Notes: generated from the sequence alone by a model not told the origin. Counted from the first letter of the stretch, positions 7,627-16,328 are shown. The stretch: DNA of 36,405 nucleotides from Pseudomonadales bacterium (GCA_029249645.1 JAQWWC010000071.1:1-36405); one strand, 5' to 3'. Numbers and translations are program-made.

Positions 7627-9125
7627 GCGGAGCTGCTCTCTTGCGACAAAAGGTATTCAGTCAAAAGAGCAACTGGTCTGCCGGTTGCACCTTTTTTCGT
7701 CCCCGCCCACTTAAAAGAAGTTCCGGCGATATCCATATGGGCCCATCGATATTTCTTAGCGAACCGGGCAAGGAAGCACGCGGCTGTGATGCTGCCAGCC
7801 TCTTTGCCGCCGATATTTTGCATGTCCGCAAATGCACTGTTGATCTGCGGTTGATAGCTCTCCCAGATTGGTAGTTGCCAGGCCCTGTCGCGAGTTTGTT
7901 CGCCCGCGGCAATCAGGTTGCGCGCAACCTCGTCATCATTCGAGAAGACCGCAGAGGCTTGGCTACCGAGCGCCATAATGACGGCGCCGGTTAAAGTCGC
8001 GACATCAACAACGGTTGCTGGGTTGAATTTTTCAACGTAGGTCAACGCATCGCATAAAACGAGTCGGCCCTCAGCATCGGTATTTAATATTTCGACGGTC
8101 TGGCCTGACATGGTTGTCACAATATCGCCGGGTTTAGAGGCTCTTGCTGATGGCATGTTCTCGGCGCAGGCAAGAACGCCGACAACGTTCATCTTAGGTC
8201 CGATCTCTGCGATGGTCTTGAGCGTGCCGAACACGGAGGCGGCGCCACACATGTCGTAAATCATCTCCCACATCCCCGCGCCGCCTTTTAAGCTAATGCC
8301 GCCCGTGTCGAACGTAATACCCTTGCCGACCAGAACATGTGGTTTCACGCTAGCTGCGGCGCCGCGATATTGAATGATGACCATCTTGCCGGGTTCGTCA
8401 CTGCCTTTGCTGACCGAGAGGAAGGCGCCCATGCCCAGCTTTTGCATTTGTTTCTCATCGAGCACGGTCGTTGTTAGACGGTCGTATTGCTTGGCCAAGG
8501 CCTTAGCCTGATCGGCAAGGTAGGTCGGGGTACAGAGATTGCCTGGCGCATTGCTGAGGTCTTTGGTGGCCGCTTTCCCGATTGAAAGTGCCCCGCCCAG
8601 TTTCACGCCTTTTTTTAATTCTTTGCTGCGATCGGCTTCGGCAAGGAGTTCGATGTTTGCAAGCGTTATGGGCGCGCTTTTGGTTTGTTTACCTTTCATT
8701 GCCAGATACTGATAAAACACATCGTTGAAGGCTTCGGCAAGTTTGGTCGCAAGCCACGTATCGTCTCGATCGAGGGCAGTGACGTCGTCAAGGCTGAAGA
8801 GAAGCTTCTTGATGGGTAACGATTTCGTGGTGCTTGCGATGGCGGTAGCCGCGGTGATGAGTCGATCCGCGTCTAGCTCGCCCCGCTTGCCAAGCCCTAA
8901 GATAATACATCGGTCAAGCTTGGTGCCTTCTAGATCATGCAAGATCAAGGTTTGTCCTACTTTGCCTGAGAAGTCATCGCGCTTGAGCAATTTGGCCAGA
9001 CGGCCTGTTGAGTGTGCGTCAATGAGACGCCCCATGCTCGACAATTTAAAGTCGTCGTAACAACCTAGCACGAGGCCTGATACTCTGGATTTGGGAAGCG
9101 TGTTGGATTTAACAGAAAACTGCAT
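7623..9125 (-). CDS. pepA: Leucyl aminopeptidase (cytosol aminopeptidase, M17)
   Basis: PepA is a two-metal cytosolic aminopeptidase that removes N-terminal residues; in E. coli it also binds DNA in Xer recombination and carAB control. The 500-residue protein carries the M17 signature NTDAEGRL near residue 340 and the upstream metal/catalytic segment GKGITFDTGG. The ATG at 9125-9123 has AAAGGAAA a few bases upstream; an in-frame TTG 39 bases earlier lacks a site and would overlap the promoter. It heads the pepA-holC-small gene-valS operon and is divergent from lptF. Confidence 0.96.
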   Translation of the reverse strand: MQFSVKSNTLPKSRVSGLVLGCYDDFKLSSMGRLIDAHSTGRLAKLLKRDDFSGKVGQTLILHDLEGTKLDRCIILGLGKRGELDADRLITAATAIASTTKSLPIKKLLFSLDDVTALDRDDTWLATKLAEAFNDVFYQYLAMKGKQTKSAPITLANIELLAEADRSKELKKGVKLGGALSIGKAATKDLSNAPGNLCTPTYLADQAKALAKQYDRLTTTVLDEKQMQKLGMGAFLSVSKGSDEPGKMVIIQYRGAAASVKPHVLVGKGITFDTGGISLKGGAGMWEMIYDMCGAASVFGTLKTIAEIGPKMNVVGVLACAENMPSARASKPGDIVTTMSGQTVEILNTDAEGRLVLCDALTYVEKFNPATVVDVATLTGAVIMALGSQASAVFSNDDEVARNLIAAGEQTRDRAWQLPIWESYQPQINSAFADMQNIGGKEAGSITAACFLARFAKKYRWAHMDIAGTSFKWAGTKKGATGRPVALLTEYLLSQESSSA

Positions 9126-9203
9126 GAAATTTCCTTTATGGTTCTGAGCAAAATAAGTGTACAACGATTATACTCATTATCGATCCCGCAGAATCCAATT
9201 CCT
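9126..9203. promoter_or_regulatory. Divergent promoter region pepA / lptFG
   Basis: Only 78 bases separate the two divergent starts. A TATAAT on the minus strand (9172-9167) and a TATACT on the plus strand (9169-9174) overlap and are suitable -10 elements, giving leaders of roughly 35 and 20 nt. No strong -35 boxes are visible on either strand. Overlapping -10 elements would make the two promoters compete. Confidence 0.4.
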
Positions 9204-10304
9204 ATGATTCTCTTTCGTTATCTTTCTCGTGAAGTTTTTACGGCAATGGCGATTATCGCTTTTGTTGTGTTTGTGATCGCGTCAGGTTCTAGATTGAGCC
9301 GTTATTTATCGGATGCGGCAACCGGCGCGCTGAGTGGTGAGTTGATTGGTTGGCTACTGTTATATCGCCTTCCGGGCTTCTTAGAATTGATAATACCCAT
9401 CAGCTTTTTTCTAGCGATCATGTTGGCTCACGCCCGACTGCATGTTGATAATGAGTTACAGGTACTCAATAGCGCAGGGTTTGGAGAAGGGCGGTTGATT
9501 CGGTTGACCTTGGTCCAAAGTCTGTTTGTCATGCTGCTGACGTCCTTAATTGTATTCTGGTTGCGGCCAGCGGCTGAATTAGGCATTCAAGCCGTCAAAG
9601 CGTCTCAGAAGTCCATGACAGAGTTTGATTTGCTCATTCCTGGCCGGTTTCAAGTATTGAACTCTGGGTCCAGGGTGACCTATGTACAATCGCTGTCGGA
9701 AGATCAGTCACTTGAAAATATTTTCATGACCGAGCGGGCTATAGATGATCTGGCTGAGGACGCGAAAATCGTGACTATGGTTGCCGCGAGCGGTGAGGCC
9801 CGACTTGATGCATCAGGGGATCGATTTCTGGTGCTGAAGGATGGGCGTCGATACCGCTCTGTGAGTGGTGGCAAGGCGCACCAAGTGATCGTTTTTGAGG
9901 AGTTTGGACAGCGCCTGCAGAGGGACCAGTATGATATTGAGAGTGCGGCGGTAAGAGAACGTTCGCTTAGCGCGCTTTTGCAAGCGCCGGATCGTGCTGC
10001 TTGGGCTGAAATCCAGTGGCGTTTGAGTTTGGTTTTGATGATTCCGATCCTAGTGTTGTTGGCAGTGCCCCTGGGTCGAGTTGAGCCACGGGACGGCAGG
10101 TTTTCGAGGGTCGCCCCAGGGGTGTTGCTGTGCTTTTTATATCTTGTGCTGCTCTCCGGCGCGCGCTCAGCCGTGACTGAGGGGCGGTTCCCTGTTATGC
10201 CAGGTTTGTTTTCGGTCCATTTAGGCTTCCTTGTATTAGCAGTCATTCTGCTGAATGCAGGGGAGAAGTCGTTGCGCTGGTTTAAAATGGCTCGAAAACG
10301 ATGA
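9204..10304 (+). CDS. lptF: LPS export ABC transporter permease LptF
   Basis: LptF, with LptG and the ATPase LptB, forms the inner-membrane motor that extracts lipopolysaccharide and feeds it to the LptC-LptA bridge. The 366-residue protein has the YjgP/YjgQ layout: transmembrane helices near residues 10-30, 50-80 and 95-115, a periplasmic beta-jellyroll in the middle, and three more helices at 275-355. The conserved start ILFRYLSREVF supports ATG 9204; upstream in-frame starts lie in the promoter region. No clear ribosome-binding site is seen. It overlaps lptG by four bases. Confidence 0.94.
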   Translation: MILFRYLSREVFTAMAIIAFVVFVIASGSRLSRYLSDAATGALSGELIGWLLLYRLPGFLELIIPISFFLAIMLAHARLHVDNELQVLNSAGFGEGRLIRLTLVQSLFVMLLTSLIVFWLRPAAELGIQAVKASQKSMTEFDLLIPGRFQVLNSGSRVTYVQSLSEDQSLENIFMTERAIDDLAEDAKIVTMVAASGEARLDASGDRFLVLKDGRRYRSVSGGKAHQVIVFEEFGQRLQRDQYDIESAAVRERSLSALLQAPDRAAWAEIQWRLSLVLMIPILVLLAVPLGRVEPRDGRFSRVAPGVLLCFLYLVLLSGARSAVTEGRFPVMPGLFSVHLGFLVLAVILLNAGEKSLRWFKMARKR

Positions 10305-11380
10305 TGCGTCGAATTTTGTTGCAATATGTCGGGTTCGAGGTGCTGAAAGCCATTCTGTTGGCATTATTTTCCTTGGTTGGGCTGCTGGCAGTGTTCACCA
10401 TTTTGGAAGAGGTTCAAGCTTTTCAAAATCAATACGGGTTTTTAAGTGCCTTAAAGTTTGTGGCGCTGAGCTTGCCGCGTTTGTTTTATGAAACGATTCC
10501 ATTTGGGGTTTTGATCGGTGGGCTGGTCGGTTTGGGTGGGCTTGCTGCTCGGAGCGAGTTAATCGTGATGCGAGCCTCGGGTTTATCTACCTACCAGATT
10601 GTGGGTTACGCCATGCTGCCCGCGGCTTTTGTGGCGCTGGTGGGGACAGCGGTTGGGGAGTTCGTGCTGCCGCAAGCGGAGCGCGATGCACGATTGGGTC
10701 GGCAACAAGCGCGTGAGCAGGCCGAAACCATTGCGCCAGAATTTGGTGTCTGGACGCGAGACGGCTTGGCCTTTTTACATTTAGAATCCGTTCGGGACGA
10801 TCAAATCAAAGGCTTAAAATGGTACTTATTTGATGATCACCAAACCCTGGTTTTAACGCGAACTGCGGTTGAGGCCGGATTCCAGGACGATCCAGAGTCT
10901 GGTTTTTGGGAGATGCGCGAGGTGACCGAGGTGCGGTATTCCCCAGAGGGCAGTGCATCGGATTATTGGCCCACAAAACGTTGGGATACTCAGATTACAC
11001 CGAGCACACTTGGCAGTGAATTGCTGGTACAGCCTGAACGGATGTCGGTTTCATCCCTTGATGAGAAAATTGATCATCTAGATGCGCAAGCACTTAATAG
11101 CCAAACTTATCGATTGGGTTACTGGTCTAAGCTCTTGCAACCATTGGTTGCGTTAGCGTTGCTTTTGTTAGCGGCGTCGGTTGTGTTTGGGCCGCTGCGC
11201 TCGTCGTCGGTGGGGATGCGTGTATTCAGTGGGCTCGTTTTGGGCGTGTTGTTCAAGTTTTGCCAAGACCTTCTTGCGCCGGTTGCCTTGGTCTTTGGGA
11301 TCGCGCCAATTCTTGCGGTTATTCTGCCGATTCTGGTCTGCACGGTGTTTGGTTGGTGGCAGCTGCGTCGGGTGGCTTAG
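10301..11380 (+). CDS. lptG: LPS export ABC transporter permease LptG
   Basis: LptG is the partner of LptF in the LptB2FG lipopolysaccharide extractor. The 359-residue protein begins MRRILLQYVGFEVLKAILLALFSL, then ETIPFGVLIGGLVGLGGLAARSELIVMRASGLS, the cytoplasmic coupling segment typical of LptG. A periplasmic jellyroll (about residues 130-265) is followed by three transmembrane helices. The ATG overlaps the lptF stop (ATGA, 10301-10304), so the two are translationally coupled. It ends 7 bases from the convergent RDD gene. Confidence 0.95.
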   Translation: MMRRILLQYVGFEVLKAILLALFSLVGLLAVFTILEEVQAFQNQYGFLSALKFVALSLPRLFYETIPFGVLIGGLVGLGGLAARSELIVMRASGLSTYQIVGYAMLPAAFVALVGTAVGEFVLPQAERDARLGRQQAREQAETIAPEFGVWTRDGLAFLHLESVRDDQIKGLKWYLFDDHQTLVLTRTAVEAGFQDDPESGFWEMREVTEVRYSPEGSASDYWPTKRWDTQITPSTLGSELLVQPERMSVSSLDEKIDHLDAQALNSQTYRLGYWSKLLQPLVALALLLLAASVVFGPLRSSSVGMRVFSGLVLGVLFKFCQDLLAPVALVFGIAPILAVILPILVCTVFGWWQLRRVA

Positions 11381-11387
11381 CTGGCGG

Positions 11388-11858
11388 TTAGGGTTTGGGT
11401 AATTGGACGACCCGTGTGCCGGTAAGTAAGTCGTGTAGTGCCGCGCGCTCAGGATTGACCAAAATCCAAAATAGCCCCAGGCCTAGACAGCCCATGGCGG
11501 GCGTCGCGGCCAAAAAGCGTTGAATTGCTTGTCGTCGGGTGAGCGTCCCGCCAGAGGGTTGAATCACCACCAGTCGCCAGACCTGCATGCCTAAAGTTTG
11601 GCCTTTGAATGTCCAAAAATAGAGATAAAAAGCCATTAGCTCTAAATAGAGAAATCCCTGGTAGAGCGGCCCGCCTAACGATTCCCCTAGATCCGTCGCT
11701 GCGAGAATTGCAAGACTGCTCAGCATCCAGATTGCAAGAATGAGAAAGCTATCATAGATGAGGGCGGCGACCCGGCGGCGCATGCCGGCGTTGGGTAGCG
11801 CCAATCGATCTTGGTCGGTGAAGTCTTTTGGGTTGCGGGGAGATGGTGAATGGGTCAT
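11388..11858 (-). CDS. RDD family membrane protein
   Basis: This 156-residue protein belongs to the RDD family of small integral membrane proteins, whose roles are mostly unknown (some are linked to ion transport). The motif MRRRVAALIYDSFLILAIW holds the first Arg and Asp of the RDD name at the start of helix 1. Helices are predicted near 30-55, 75-95 and 115-135, and TFKGQTLGMQVWRLVVI is the conserved mid-family segment. ATG 11858-11856 is preferred over a TTG five codons upstream, but neither has a good ribosome-binding site. RDD genes often sit beside lptG. Confidence 0.85.
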   Translation of the reverse strand: MTHSPSPRNPKDFTDQDRLALPNAGMRRRVAALIYDSFLILAIWMLSSLAILAATDLGESLGGPLYQGFLYLELMAFYLYFWTFKGQTLGMQVWRLVVIQPSGGTLTRRQAIQRFLAATPAMGCLGLGLFWILVNPERAALHDLLTGTRVVQLPKP

Positions 11859-11916
11859 TGCTAAGCGGTTCAACTTTTTAATTTGCGGGCTATGTCCGGT
11901 GCGATTATACCGGCCG

Positions 11917-12333
11917 TTATGGTGTCATCATAAAGGTTGCATCACATTCTGCGATGACTTCAAGGGTGTCATGACGTTTGATCTCGGAAGCCATTATTGC
12001 CAGTCGGCCTTTCCGTTTAAGGCACCAGCTTTTTAGTTGGGTTGGGACACCAGTTGGTAATGGGGTTTTATATCGAAGATTGCACTTAGCCGTGACCGCC
12101 CGGTCGCCTTGTAAAAATAACCAGTTGGCCATGACATCATCGAGCGCGCTGAAGATGATGCCGCCATGCGTGATGCCGCTATAACCGCAATGAAACTTGT
12201 CCGGTGTAAAATTGGCGATGCAGTACTCACCCTCTAATTGAAACGAAAGTTGCAGGCCGGTTGGGTTGTCTGGTCCGCAGACAAAACATTCGCTGGCAGC
12301 GAGCGGATTAGTCGATTCGGCGTTTGAGTTCAC
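11917..12333 (-). CDS. PaaI-like hotdog-fold thioesterase
   Basis: This 138-residue protein is a hotdog-fold acyl-CoA thioesterase of the PaaI type. The N-terminal CFVCGPDNPTGLQL is a hallmark of one branch of this group. THGGIIFSALDDVM matches the catalytic-helix motif HGGxxxxxxD. The start is GTG at 12333-12331, with GAGAG seven bases upstream; the first ATG would remove half the fold. The substrate is unknown. It stands alone on the minus strand, between the RDD gene and the acyltransferase gene. Confidence 0.85.
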   Translation of the reverse strand: MNSNAESTNPLAASECFVCGPDNPTGLQLSFQLEGEYCIANFTPDKFHCGYSGITHGGIIFSALDDVMANWLFLQGDRAVTAKCNLRYKTPLPTGVPTQLKSWCLKRKGRLAIMASEIKRHDTLEVIAECDATFMMTP

Positions 12334-12545
12334 GGTATGGCTCTCTTTGTCGGGATGATTTTAGTGCGAAACGTTCGCGCAATTGCTGGCGAGGTTATCG
12401 GGTTGTGTTAAATGTTTGGTTAGGTCGACTCGATCGTATCTCGCTTTGGAAGTGGATGTAATAGGTTAACCGATGCAGGGCTCAAGGCGGTACCGCGTAA
12501 AGGTGATTCCGGTAAGCCTTTAATCGTCAAAGGTGATCAGTGGTT

Positions 12546-12593
12546 TGGCGAATGGTAAAGCTGGCGAATGTTGAGGCTGGCGACTTTGATCGA
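12546..12593. repeat. Three 16-bp tandem repeats
   Basis: TGGCGAATG occurs at 12546-12554 and again at 12562-12570, and TGGCGACTT follows at 12578-12586, each exactly 16 bases apart. The units diverge in their second halves. They lie in the 282-base non-coding gap between the thioesterase and plsC-like genes, downstream of the latter. The rest of that gap shows nothing recognisable. Confidence 0.55.
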
Positions 12594-12615
12594 GCGCACG
12601 CGCGGTTGACTTAGA

Positions 12616-13371
12616 TCATGCTTTTAGTTTCGGCGCGGGTTCTGCAACGCTCGGCAGTGGAGTGCCGCGAGTAATCGCCTCGACTTGATTGCACAGGCGA
12701 TCGACCTGGTTGGATGCAAGCCCGAGGGTGCTGATCTCCGGATGGATGCGCAGCGTCACAGCGCCCGGTTGCCAGTCCAGCGTTTCGGTCGGGAGTAGGT
12801 GCTCTGTGCCTTCAATCGTCATCGGTAGAACGGGTAGGGCCAGATCTATTGCCAGTCGGAAGGCGCCTTTTTTAAAAGGCACAACGAGTCCGGGCTTGGT
12901 GCGTGTGCCCTCCGGAAAAAATAAGATGCACATACCGTTGACCAATTTATGAGCAGCATGTTGGATGCTGTCTACCGCACTCGTTGAGTTCGAGCGGTCA
13001 ATGATGATGTGTCCCATTGCTTGGCAGGCTGCACCGATGACCGGAATGCGTCGCAGCTCTTTTTTCATGACCCACTTTAGTTCGGTGGGGAGGTAGCCGT
13101 AGATCAACAAAATATCGAGTGCACTAATATGATTGGCTGTGATGACATAGGATTGGTTGGGTCGAAGATGTTTGAGCCCTTCGATGGAAACGGCCATCCC
13201 CAGGATGCGGCTGTTGAATCTTGCCCAAGCGACGGCGAAGGTTCGCGATCCCAGATCGCCATAGCCAATCAGTGCAAGCACAATAATGAGGACCCCAAAA
13301 AAAAGGGTTGATAGGCCGAAGCAAGGTATCGCAATCAACCACTTGTAAAGTGCTCGGGTGACATTGGTCAT
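12616..13371 (-). CDS. 1-acyl-glycerol-3-phosphate acyltransferase family (PlsC-like)
   Basis: Members of this membrane-bound family transfer a fatty acyl group to lysophosphatidic acid or similar lysophospholipids. The 251-residue protein has an N-terminal hydrophobic helix (about residues 10-38), the catalytic motif NHISALD (family HX4D), and FFPEGTRTKPG, the glycerophosphate-binding motif. VLPMTIEGTEHLLP is the fourth conserved block. ATG 13371-13369 is preferred over a TTG two codons earlier; the ribosome-binding site is weak either way. It lies 26 bases after the dioxygenase gene on the same strand, so the two could be co-transcribed. Which lysolipid it uses cannot be told. Confidence 0.9.
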   Translation of the reverse strand: MTNVTRALYKWLIAIPCFGLSTLFFGVLIIVLALIGYGDLGSRTFAVAWARFNSRILGMAVSIEGLKHLRPNQSYVITANHISALDILLIYGYLPTELKWVMKKELRRIPVIGAACQAMGHIIIDRSNSTSAVDSIQHAAHKLVNGMCILFFPEGTRTKPGLVVPFKKGAFRLAIDLALPVLPMTIEGTEHLLPTETLDWQPGAVTLRIHPEISTLGLASNQVDRLCNQVEAITRGTPLPSVAEPAPKLKA

Positions 13372-13397
13372 GATCAAGTGCTCATAGCAGTTCGGCG

Positions 13398-14243
13398 CTA
13401 GCCTGTAAGTCCTATCGGCCGAGCGCCCTTAACGGTGGTTCTTAGCATTTCTCGTCGATATCCGTGGTAGTCCGACGTCGCGCAGTGTTGGGTGCAGCGA
13501 TTATCCCACATCACAAGCGTTTGGGGTTGCCATCGCACTCGGCAGGTGAAAGAGGGTTGCGTTACAAATTGGTTTAAGTAATCGAGTAATGGTTTGCTTT
13601 CCGCTGCTGTCATGTTCTCAAAACGGACGGTGTAGGTTGGGTTGACCCAAAGCGCCGGCCGGCCCGTGACATCATGGACCCTGATTACAGGATGTGCTTG
13701 TTCGGGTGGCTCTTTAGTCTCCTTGGTGATCACCATGTTTTCAAGTTGGTTTTGGAGTGTGCTGTTTGGGCCATATGAGCGGGTTGCACTGTGTAGACTA
13801 TTGAGCGGGGCTAAGAGGTTTTTAAGGCCTTCTGAGAGCGCGTCATAGGCTAGGTAGAGGTTGGTGAAAAGGGTGTCGCCTCCGTGAGGTGGGGTCTGCT
13901 GTGCATACAAAAGCGTTCGGCTTGGGGGTGCGCTCTGAAACGTGAAATCGGTGTGCCACCCCGAGCCGAAGCTTATGGGCGATTGCTCGGACGCTGCCTT
14001 TATGATGGGAACAACGTCTGGATAGTCAGTTAGTCCCTGAAGGTAGGGCGTCTCGCCCGGTCCGCCCAGTTGATGGGTCAGGGCCAGTAAGGTGGAAGGG
14101 GTTAAGCTTTGGCCCGGAAAGGCGAGGACAAGGTGCTCATGAAACGCAATCTCAATCTCCTCGCGAGTACGGTCGGTGAGGTTGTTCAGATCGACGTCTT
14201 GGATCTCGGCGCCCAATGCGCCTGTTAAGGGATTAATTCTCAT
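13398..14243 (-). CDS. TauD/TfdA family Fe(II)/2-oxoglutarate dioxygenase
   Basis: These enzymes use Fe(II), O2 and 2-oxoglutarate to hydroxylate, and often cleave, small acids such as taurine or 2,4-D. The 281-residue length is typical. The iron triad is visible: WHTDF gives the HxD pair near residues 97-99 and QHCATSDY gives the distal His near 254. RREMLRTTVKG holds the Arg that binds 2-oxoglutarate. GGPGETPYLQGL and GGDTLFTN are family blocks. The ATG has GGAG about 8 bases upstream. It is divergent from a MarR-GNAT regulator across a palindromic AT-rich region, which suggests regulation by that protein. TauD itself is only one of several possible identities. Confidence 0.9.
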   Translation of the reverse strand: MRINPLTGALGAEIQDVDLNNLTDRTREEIEIAFHEHLVLAFPGQSLTPSTLLALTHQLGGPGETPYLQGLTDYPDVVPIIKAASEQSPISFGSGWHTDFTFQSAPPSRTLLYAQQTPPHGGDTLFTNLYLAYDALSEGLKNLLAPLNSLHSATRSYGPNSTLQNQLENMVITKETKEPPEQAHPVIRVHDVTGRPALWVNPTYTVRFENMTAAESKPLLDYLNQFVTQPSFTCRVRWQPQTLVMWDNRCTQHCATSDYHGYRREMLRTTVKGARPIGLTG

Positions 14244-14481
14244 GTGTTTAGCTCCAAGGAATCGTGTTCAGGGACCTGTACAGAAACGAACAGTGCCATA
14301 CATTTTTTGCGAGACTGTGGTCTTTTTAAACGGAAATGACCCGCTTTTAAAGTATTTGCCTTGATCTATCGTTGACTTGCCCTGCAGGCGTGTTTGCAGG
14401 CTTGGCCTAGCAATCTGTGTTGATTGCGTTGCTTAGCCCCTTGAGGAAGGTGCTTTTTTGAGAACGCGTGTCTCTGAGGGC

Positions 14482-14529
14482 AACAATAATATATTAGTAG
14501 TTACGTAAATTATAACATATAATATTGTT
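14482..14529. promoter_or_regulatory. 48-bp AT-rich palindrome, candidate MarR-type operator
   Basis: Arms AACAATAATATAT (14482-14494) and ATATAATATTGTT (14517-14529) are inverted with 12 of 13 positions matching. A perfect palindrome TTACGTAA sits at 14501-14508, one base off the centre. The element is the most AT-rich stretch of the 452-base gap between the dioxygenase and MarR-GNAT genes. A further hairpin (AGCGCTT/AAGCGCT, 14559-14582) and CCTGCA/TGCAGG arms near 14380-14400 are the only other structures in the gap. Confidence 0.5.
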
Positions 14530-14695
14530 TCAGGCGATCAGGTTAGTGGGCGCTCAGAAGCGCTTACGCAATGGCAAGCGCTGGGTTGCGGTGTTGGCTT
14601 TAGCGAGCTTTTTCAAGCCCTGAATCGGTGCGAGGCGCTAATATGATTGATGCCGCTAGGAACTTATTGCAGGGTCATAATGAAGGTCAATCGAG

Positions 14696-15628
14696 ATGGC
14701 AGATCAAGCAACAAATAGCAGTCACCAGGCTTTCACCGAAGGCGTTCAACAGGCGCGTGCGTATTATGAGCAGCAGGCGGGCTTAGGCAAATCCTTGGCC
14801 TCGCCTCGGATTCGATTAGGTCTTGAGCTTTATCGCAATGGACCGGCATCCGTGGTTGCTTTGAGTGAGCGGCTCAAAGTCTCTCACCCCGCCGTGGTTC
14901 AGATCGCTCGCAACTTGATGGCTGCAGAATATGTGGCTGATTACAGAGATCGTCGAGATAAACGCAGACGATTGCTAGCGCTTACTAACTCTGGACGGTA
15001 TTATTTCTCGGGCTTCTCCGCGCATGCGGAGCTGGAGTCAGAATTGCTGTCCGATCTGGCGACTGCGGCTGGGTTGCCGGATCTTGTTGCACGTTGGAAG
15101 CAAGCAATAGCCGAGCAGCCGCTGAGTCAGCGGTTTCAAAGTGCTATTTCAGGCATTACGATCGTGCCTTATCAAGCGGCGTTTAAAAAAAGCTTTGAGC
15201 GCCTCAATCGGCGATGGATTGAGACCAATTTTCAAATTGAAGATCAAGATCAAGCGGTTTTTGATGATCCCGTGGCTAAAATTGTGACGCCTGGCGGGGC
15301 AATTTTTTTTGCGGTTACGGCGAGTGGACAAGTGGTTGGTACTTGCGCCTTGTTGCACCAGGATCCCCGGCGGGCAGAGCTGGCTAAAATGGCCGTTCAA
15401 GAGCAGTTTCAAGGATTTGGCCTGGGTCGGCGGCTGGGACAAGCGGTGATCGATTATGCTGAAGCGGCTGGTTTTCAGGACATCGTGCTTGAGTCTAATC
15501 AGCGTCTTAAGCCAGCAATATCGCTCTACAGGTCGCTTGGCTTTATCGAAGGAAAAGCGCCGGTGATATCGGACTATGCGCGAGCGGACATTTTTATGAT
15601 CAAAGCGTTAGGCCTAGTCAAAGCCTAA
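14696..15628 (+). CDS. MarR family regulator fused to GNAT acetyltransferase
   Basis: This 310-residue protein joins two domains. Residues about 5-145 form a winged helix of the MarR type (PASVVALSERLKVSHPAVVQIARNL is the recognition region, and RRDKRRRLLALTNSGR the wing). Residues about 155-308 form a GNAT N-acetyltransferase with the acetyl-CoA loop VQEQFQGFGLGRRLGQAVI and the C-terminal SNQRLKPAISLYRSLGF. The architecture is a known one; some members sense small ligands and control neighbouring genes. ATG 14696 has GAAGG about 10 bases upstream. Its divergence from the dioxygenase suggests that gene as a target. Confidence 0.92.
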   Translation: MADQATNSSHQAFTEGVQQARAYYEQQAGLGKSLASPRIRLGLELYRNGPASVVALSERLKVSHPAVVQIARNLMAAEYVADYRDRRDKRRRLLALTNSGRYYFSGFSAHAELESELLSDLATAAGLPDLVARWKQAIAEQPLSQRFQSAISGITIVPYQAAFKKSFERLNRRWIETNFQIEDQDQAVFDDPVAKIVTPGGAIFFAVTASGQVVGTCALLHQDPRRAELAKMAVQEQFQGFGLGRRLGQAVIDYAEAAGFQDIVLESNQRLKPAISLYRSLGFIEGKAPVISDYARADIFMIKALGLVKA

Positions 15629-15694
15629 GTCGAGTCAAAGCCTAAAAAGGCAGACAGTCGAAAACGGACTTTGTCGTTGTGATCGTTGCGCTTC

Positions 15695-15735
15695 AGCACA
15701 CAGTGCAAGGGTCAATCTGCACTGTGCTAAACTTT
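15695..15735 (+). terminator. Hairpin after the MarR-GNAT gene
   Basis: AGCACACAGTGCA (15695-15707) pairs with TGCACTGTGCT (15718-15728) with one bulged base, giving an 11-bp stem and a 10-base loop. The downstream side reads AAACTTTTC, a short T-run. It lies 29 bases before the next ribosome-binding region and probably ends MarR-GNAT transcripts; it could instead be an attenuator in the HIT leader. Confidence 0.45.
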
Positions 15736-15763
15736 TCTGGGTAAAAATCGGCAGGAGTAAAAA

Positions 15764-16126
15764 ATGGATTCAGAGCAATCAATCTTTGAGCGTATTATGA
15801 CGGGCGAAATACCTTCAGAGCTGCTCTATGAAGATGATCAGGCGATTGTGATCAAAGATATTAATCCGCAAGCCCCGATCCATATTCTATTGATTCCCCG
15901 GGTCAAGATTCCGAGGCTGGTGGACGCGGATGTGTCCCATCAAGCTCTGCTTGGCCATCTCCTCCTGCTTGCTGGAAAAATGGCAAAACAATTGAGTTGT
16001 GATGAGGCCTTTCGATTAATCATTAATAATGGTGCCGATGCCGGCCAAACCGTTTTTCATCTCCATCTTCATATCTTGGCCAATAAGTCGTTTGAAGAAG
16101 GGCAATTGGCCACAGCCTTTGGCTGA
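15764..16126 (+). CDS. HIT family protein (HinT-like nucleotide hydrolase)
   Basis: HIT proteins hydrolyse or transfer nucleotides, typically purine nucleoside phosphoramidates. The 120-residue protein has the histidine triad HLHLHIL near residue 100 and the N-terminal HinT block SIFERIMTGEIPSELLYEDD. INNGADAGQTVFHLH is the usual lead-in to the triad. After the triad, canonical HinT ends in a Gly/Pro/Trp-containing tail; here it is replaced by a short ANKSFEEGQ tail, so the C-terminal substrate-selectivity region differs. AGGAG sits 7 bases before ATG. Confidence 0.9.
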   Translation: MDSEQSIFERIMTGEIPSELLYEDDQAIVIKDINPQAPIHILLIPRVKIPRLVDADVSHQALLGHLLLLAGKMAKQLSCDEAFRLIINNGADAGQTVFHLHLHILANKSFEEGQLATAFG

Positions 16127-16266
16127 AAACGGATGCGTCATGAGTGACCGATAGCACCCTGATGATCATAAGCCTTTCATGTAAATTTGTACTCGCTCGT
16201 GCGGAATCCAAGTAGTTTTCTAACAAGGCATGACAGAGCAGCAGGCAAACAGCTACCAAATATCGC

Positions 16267-16286
16267 GCCTCACCAATCGGTGAGGC
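16267..16286. terminator. Perfect 8-bp hairpin between convergent genes
   Basis: GCCTCACC (16267-16274) and GGTGAGGC (16279-16286) form a perfect stem with a four-base loop. It lies between the convergent HIT and carbonic anhydrase genes, 43 bases beyond the latter's stop. There is no U-run on either strand, so it is a weak or Rho-assisted terminator candidate. The rest of the 202-base gap shows nothing. Confidence 0.45.
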
Positions 16287-16328
16287 CGAAGGCAATGGGT
16301 TCATGCGGTACTTAATAGCCTAAGGACG

